This document shows, one piece after another, positions 60,102 to 64,000 of a stretch of DNA of 64,000 nt. Under the pieces are notes generated by a model that did no database searches, had not been told where the DNA came from, and saw only the letters and a list, made by a program, of their open reading frames with translations. Each line of letters opens with the position of its first letter. The stretch's first letter is position 1. Source of the stretch: Polytrichum commune. Taxonomy: Eukaryota; Streptophyta; Polytrichopsida; Polytrichales; Polytrichaceae. The position numbers and the translations under genes were made by a program. The stretch is taken from contig OX485804.1 of NCBI GenBank assembly GCA_950295325.1, positions 58,094,001 to 58,158,000 on the forward strand. The letters run 5' to 3'.

Positions 60102-61805
60102 CAATCTAACCTTGTTATTAGTATGACACTCATTTATACGACACCTTCGATATTACGACACATTTTTGTGCAACCAAACTTTTTAGTTTAAAACTCCCTC
60201 TTTTATACGACTACAACACTTGATAATACGACATTTAGAATCTCCATTTTGTCATATTAAAGAGGTAATTAATGCTAAAATTCCTTTCATCTAATTTGTG
60301 TACATCTAAATAGGGAACTACTAGGGAACTTCACTTATCATTGGGTACTTAATGTTAACTAGGGTTACTAGTGTAGAATGGACTTGGTTAAGGTTAGAGT
60401 GGCCTCCTTCCTATTCTTTTGTCAAATTATGAGCATGAAGATGTTTACAACATGGATGAAATTGGATTATATTTTAGAGCACATCCTAATAAAACATTAG
60501 CACAAGGGAAGATGAAGGATTGGAAGTTACAGAAGGAGCATGTAACACTTGCTCTTGCTATTAATACAATTGGGATTGATGAGTTGAAGTTGCTTGTGAT
60601 TTATATGTCTAAGCAACCACAATGTTTTGGAAGGTGGCACCCTCATGAGTATGTTCGGTGGCACTCAAATAAAACAACTTGGATGAAGGGGGATATATTT
60701 GAAGCTTAGATTTTGCAGCTCAACAATCAATTCAAAGGCCAAATTTGAGAAGTGATTATGATTTTGGATAATGCATCTTCACATGTTGTTAGCTCTGCCA
60801 AAGTTGGTAAGTCTCATGGTTTTTCAACCTTGAAATTAAACAACATGACTTTGGTATTCCTTCCTCCCAATGTTACAAACATAGTTCAACCTTTAGATCA
60901 AGGCATAATAACATCTTTCAAAATTCAGTACAAGAAGAAACTTTTGCAATGGGTTTTATCACATTATGATGATGCTACATTAAAGGAATTAAAGAATGTG
61001 GTGCCCAACATCAAACATGCTATCATGTGGAGTTATGAAGTATGGAGTGAGTTGGATGCATAGATAGTCAGGAATTGTTATAGGATGGCGCATATATTAC
61101 CTGTACAACATGGAATGTTGATTTTGCCCTAGTTGATGAAAGGGAGAAGAATAAAATGCAAGAAGAATCAAATGAACTTGGTGCTTTGATTTCAAAGTTG
61201 CGATTGGGTGATGATGAGATGTCAATCTAGACTGACATTCATATGGAAGGGGAAGAGATTAATGAGCTAGAATTGAGTACTGATGAGTTGGTGGATGCTA
61301 CTTTGGGAATAAATTATGCACAAGGCTTTGATCTTAATGTTGATCTACATTCAATATACATGGATGATGTTGCTCCACTGACATTACAGCTTAGTGATGC
61401 TAAACATCATGCATCATTATTGTCTAATTTCTTATTAGACAACTATGTATATTTTGGTGTTAATGAAATTATTAGTTTTCAAAAGCTAGCAGAGAATTTA
61501 GATAAGGTAACAATTGCTAACTTGGGTAGGCAACACGAGAGATCTTTGAACTCCTATTTCAAGAGTTCTTGAGAATATTTGTATTTGTTTGAAGTAATAG
61601 GTTATTATTTCATACAATCTATATTGCTTAAACTCGTTATATATATATATATATATTTATTTTAAGCTCATATTGCTTATGTTTTTGTATTCCCTCGATA
61701 ACACGACAATTTTCCTACATTTGTCATATTAACGAGAAGACGACACCTCGATAATACGACCTTTTTTGTGTTTCCCAAACGTGTGATACTAAAGAGGGAG
61801 AACAA
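60102..61805 (+). mobile_element. Pogo/Tigger-like DNA transposon, 1.7 kb, defective
   Basis: Imperfect terminal inverted repeats (CAATCTAACCTTGTTATTAG and, inverse at the right, TTGTTCTCCCTCTTTAGTAT) with TA at 60100-60101 and 61806-61807. Sub-terminal TACGACAC repeats occur at both ends. It encloses a broken transposase (60419-61570). A relative in opposite orientation sits at 1-259. Confidence 0.85.
60419..61570 (+). pseudogene. Pogo/Tigger-like DDD transposase pseudogene
   Basis: Matches the catalytic region of CENP-B/Tigger/pogo transposases. All three acidic positions are present: NMDE, ILDNASSH and QPLDQG. The frame is broken by TAG at 60707, TGA at 60746, TAG at 61061 and TAG at 61130, then shifts before the C-terminal part (61243-61570), where a further TAG precedes it at 61228. 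The N-terminal helix-turn-helix DNA-binding half is absent: only ~320 bases separate the terminal repeat from the catalytic part. It is a relic with no active product expected. Confidence 0.88.
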
Positions 61806-61807
61806 TA

Positions 61808-62542
61808 GTGTGAAGAGGGCCCGAGGATTCCTCAAAAGGGACACGGTAAGGCTGGCGCCTCCGCCTTTCAATCCTTGCCCTGATCCTGCCGCGGTGAGTA
61901 TTATGATCTCGTTCCTCTCTTTAAATTTGCAATTCTCTATGCCACATCTCTGCATGTTTCTGTGTATTTCAGGTTTAGGGTTTCCTAGTGTCCCAAAATT
62001 CTCTTTGTTTGTGAATTTGTGACAACTTCCTGGATTAGGTAGTAGAGTTTTTTTTGGACAGATTGAGCTCTGATTTTTGGGTGAATTTGTTGTTTCTTGT
62101 GGAGACTCATTCTTTGTAAGTACAAAATGGAGAGTTCTTCATAAACCCTCATCCTAATTTTATAGTGAATTTTTGTGGAGCTTGTCGCTTCAGGAAGTGC
62201 ATGATGCAGGAATAACTCATTGTTTGTTTGTTTGTTGTTGTTGTTGTTGTTGTTGTTGCTATGCTCAAATTGTAATGTGGCAATAACAACAATGAGTAAT
62301 AGTAGCTGTCACGACGCCTAATTGTGAGTCCTTACACATGGGTCGACTTATGACAGCACTGATGAAAGGTTGTTATTGTGATTTGTTTTAAGTGCTTACG
62401 AAGAGTTATGGTGCTAATTCGGGAGTGTAGTGTGAATTGTAGAATGTCATGTGCGAATCTCAAGATGACTTGCATTCTTCCATGTGAAGAATTACGTCAA
62501 AAGAAAGAGAAGAACAAGAAATATAAAGAAAGATGATTCCAA
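61808..62542. other. Probable 5' UTR exon/intron region of the 63.1-kb gene
   Basis: GCCGCG followed by GTGAGTATT at ~61891-61899 looks like the donor of a non-coding first exon. A (GTT)n microsatellite lies at ~62230-62259. Nothing else was found. Confidence 0.35.
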
Positions 62543-62938
62543 TGAATTATGGTGTTGTGTTATTTTCGAATTGGTCTAAGTCAATATGTATTCCCTAAAC
62601 GGGCATTACGAGAATTAGAGGCCCCGAAGAGACACGGACAAGCCCGGTTCCCACATGGTTGGTTGAAATTATCTGGTTCATCCGGATACCCTCATTGTGA
62701 TTGAGTGGACAATACTGGTTGGGTGCACGTAGGAATCAATCAAGTTTTAGTAGGAAGGCCACCCATCCGAGTACTATTCCGGCCTTAGGTGGCTTAACCT
62801 CGGAGTTCCCACGGGATCCAGGAAAAAGAATTATTTCTTCTTAGCAAAGGACACAGAATAAGACCACTGAGAATGGAATTAAATTGGGCTAAAAATTGTA
62901 ACACACCTTTGGGTTTAAGCCACCCAGAATTTGTCACA
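62543..62938 (-). mobile_element. 5S-rRNA-bearing repeat (Cassandra-type), second copy
   Basis: On the minus strand it runs TGTGACAAATTCTGGGTGGC to ACCATAATTCA, 396 bp. The 5S-like part is at ~62756-62820 (GGATCCCGTGGGAACTCCGA, then TAGTACTCGGATGGGTGG). The 3' body, including GGGGCCTCTAATTCTCGT, matches the copy at 14129-14505. This copy keeps the longer 5' part missing from the other. Confidence 0.72.
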
Positions 62939-63132
62939 CGCTTCTTTGAAATGCTTGCAGAATATAATCACAACATTCTCTCCTTACTCAGCAGGACCTG
63001 ATCTTTATGGTGGTTTGAAGGTTCTTTATGCGACACCATTAGGCCTTGTTTGACACACATGCGATTTTTGATGCAGGGCCTTTGTACTTTGGTAAATTGC
63101 ATGCTTGATCATAGTGGCAACTGGCTGCAAGC

Positions 63133-63617
63133 ATGCTAAGAACTTCTATTACAACACTGGATCATCATATGCAGTTATTAGTGGCCAGCACACAATTGAA
63201 TTACCGGTCGAGTTGCATCCAAGGGTTCTCAACTTTGCGTGGGGTTACCGGTGAATATCTCACCTCAAGTGGAATTAGCAATGCAAGGAAGTGCATTATT
63301 ACAGCTTGCAGAAAGCATACTGGAGGGTACCAAGAGCCAACTTCTTTTGAGGATAAGGATAGAGGAAACTTTAATAGCATGGCAGGATCTGAGGCTATAG
63401 AGGTTCCAGAAATGGTTGATGCTATGGGCAAAAGTTCGGGTGAACTACATCCTCAAGAAGTGTTACTCAATTCTGACTATGAAATGGAGTTGTTCAGTGA
63501 AGGATTAAGTAAATTAACCTGCAGTTCAGATGCATCACGAGGTCAGGAATTGACTGAGGCACTATCAAGCGAGGAGATAAGGGACCGGTGGGACTTTTTG
63601 AGGCATCTACCTCATAA
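63133..63617 (+). CDS. Unidentified protein, first coding exon (partial), possibly plastid-targeted
   Basis: I do not recognise the family. The frame from ATG 63133 gives ~162 residues to a likely donor GTATGT at 63618, and reads on to a stop at 63648 if unspliced. The first ~60 residues are rich in Ser, Thr, Arg and Leu with few acidic residues, like a transit peptide. After that it becomes acidic, ending in a helical block ELTEALSSEEIRDRWDFLRHLPHK. A non-coding exon at ~61.89 kb may belong to it. If the splice is real, the gene continues beyond the window. Confidence 0.5.
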
Positions 63618-63697
63618 GTATGTATCTTTCTTTACATCCATATTTTAGAATAGACGTGTCTTATTCGAATACTTTTCCCTCTGCACCCATTTCGCTT

Positions 63698-64000
63698 AGG
63701 ATATGAAGCAAGCAAATAGTGTGAGATGATTAGCAAATGTAAATCGAGTCTGTATCCATTTGCCTTATAATTTTTGGAGCTTATATGAATATCTTATTCA
63801 TTATCAAAAGTGAATATTCTCGTGCTCATTAAGTGGTTATATAGGTCCTCTGAATCATGTTGACTATGAGCTTAGAATGGTTAGCATATTTTGAGCACGG
63901 TGTCCAATTTCTTGTAAACACATGTCTTTTTGGTGTCCGTTCTTAGATCCACACCTAACCATATACCACTTAAATATAGGTGTCCACATTACTGCTATAT
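63698..64000. repeat. Dispersed repeat R1, copy 2
   Basis: GGATATGAAGCAAGC, GATTAGCAAATGTAAATCGAG, AACACATGTCTTTTTGGTGTCC and AAATATAGGTGTCC follow the order of 30598-30905. It runs to the window end, inside the putative next intron. Confidence 0.6.

Noticed and set aside
1-64000. CRISPR arrays, bacterial operons or ribosome binding sites
   Set aside because: The window is plant nuclear DNA with spliced genes; the regular repeats found are minisatellites without unique spacers.

Overview
The window is nuclear DNA of a land plant, probably a seed plant. Its genes have GT-AG introns, and the products are plant-type: a steroleosin-like dehydrogenase, a CSC1/OSCA channel, CDKG kinases and TAF8. 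The intergenic DNA is AT-rich and full of small inverted-repeat transposons, foldback elements, microsatellites and 5S-rRNA-derived repeats. I could not fix the species.

Layout. 1-259: truncated pogo/Tigger-like element. 1032-7410 (minus): seven-exon 11-beta-hydroxysteroid dehydrogenase-like/steroleosin gene, with a duplicated ABRE+RY promoter block at 7.74-8.09 kb. 8.1-13.7 kb: no gene, two MITEs. 13678-23206 (minus): ten-exon CSC1-like (OSCA family) channel gene whose introns carry a minisatellite, a tandem duplication, MITEs and a 5S-derived element. 23.4-24.3 kb: three tandem ~300-bp units upstream of it. 27.1-36 kb: transposon graveyard, including three copies of a 522-bp MITE (a fourth lies at 52.7 kb), a nested hairpin, a 371-bp Mutator-like foldback and two PIF/Harbinger-like elements with TTA duplications. 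36957-38922 (plus): shortened, divergent CDKG copy. 44.8-46.8 kb (minus): wrecked retroelement with chromodomain, RNase H and CCHC remnants. 49070-51982 (plus): full-length CDKG2-like kinase. 55743-57834 (minus): TAF8. 60102-61805 (plus): pogo/Tigger-like element with a broken transposase. 63133-end (plus): first coding exon of an unidentified, possibly plastid-targeted gene.

The genes have unrelated cell roles: oil-body/ER steroid metabolism, mechanosensitive or osmosensitive calcium entry, splicing- and transcription-linked kinases, and TFIID. The two CDKG genes are a local duplication. They share a kinase-domain tract that looks homogenised, while the first copy has lost the Arg/Glu-rich N-terminal region and the C-terminal tail. 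All exon junctions were derived by hand from splice consensus and reading-frame continuity; no search or alignment program was run.
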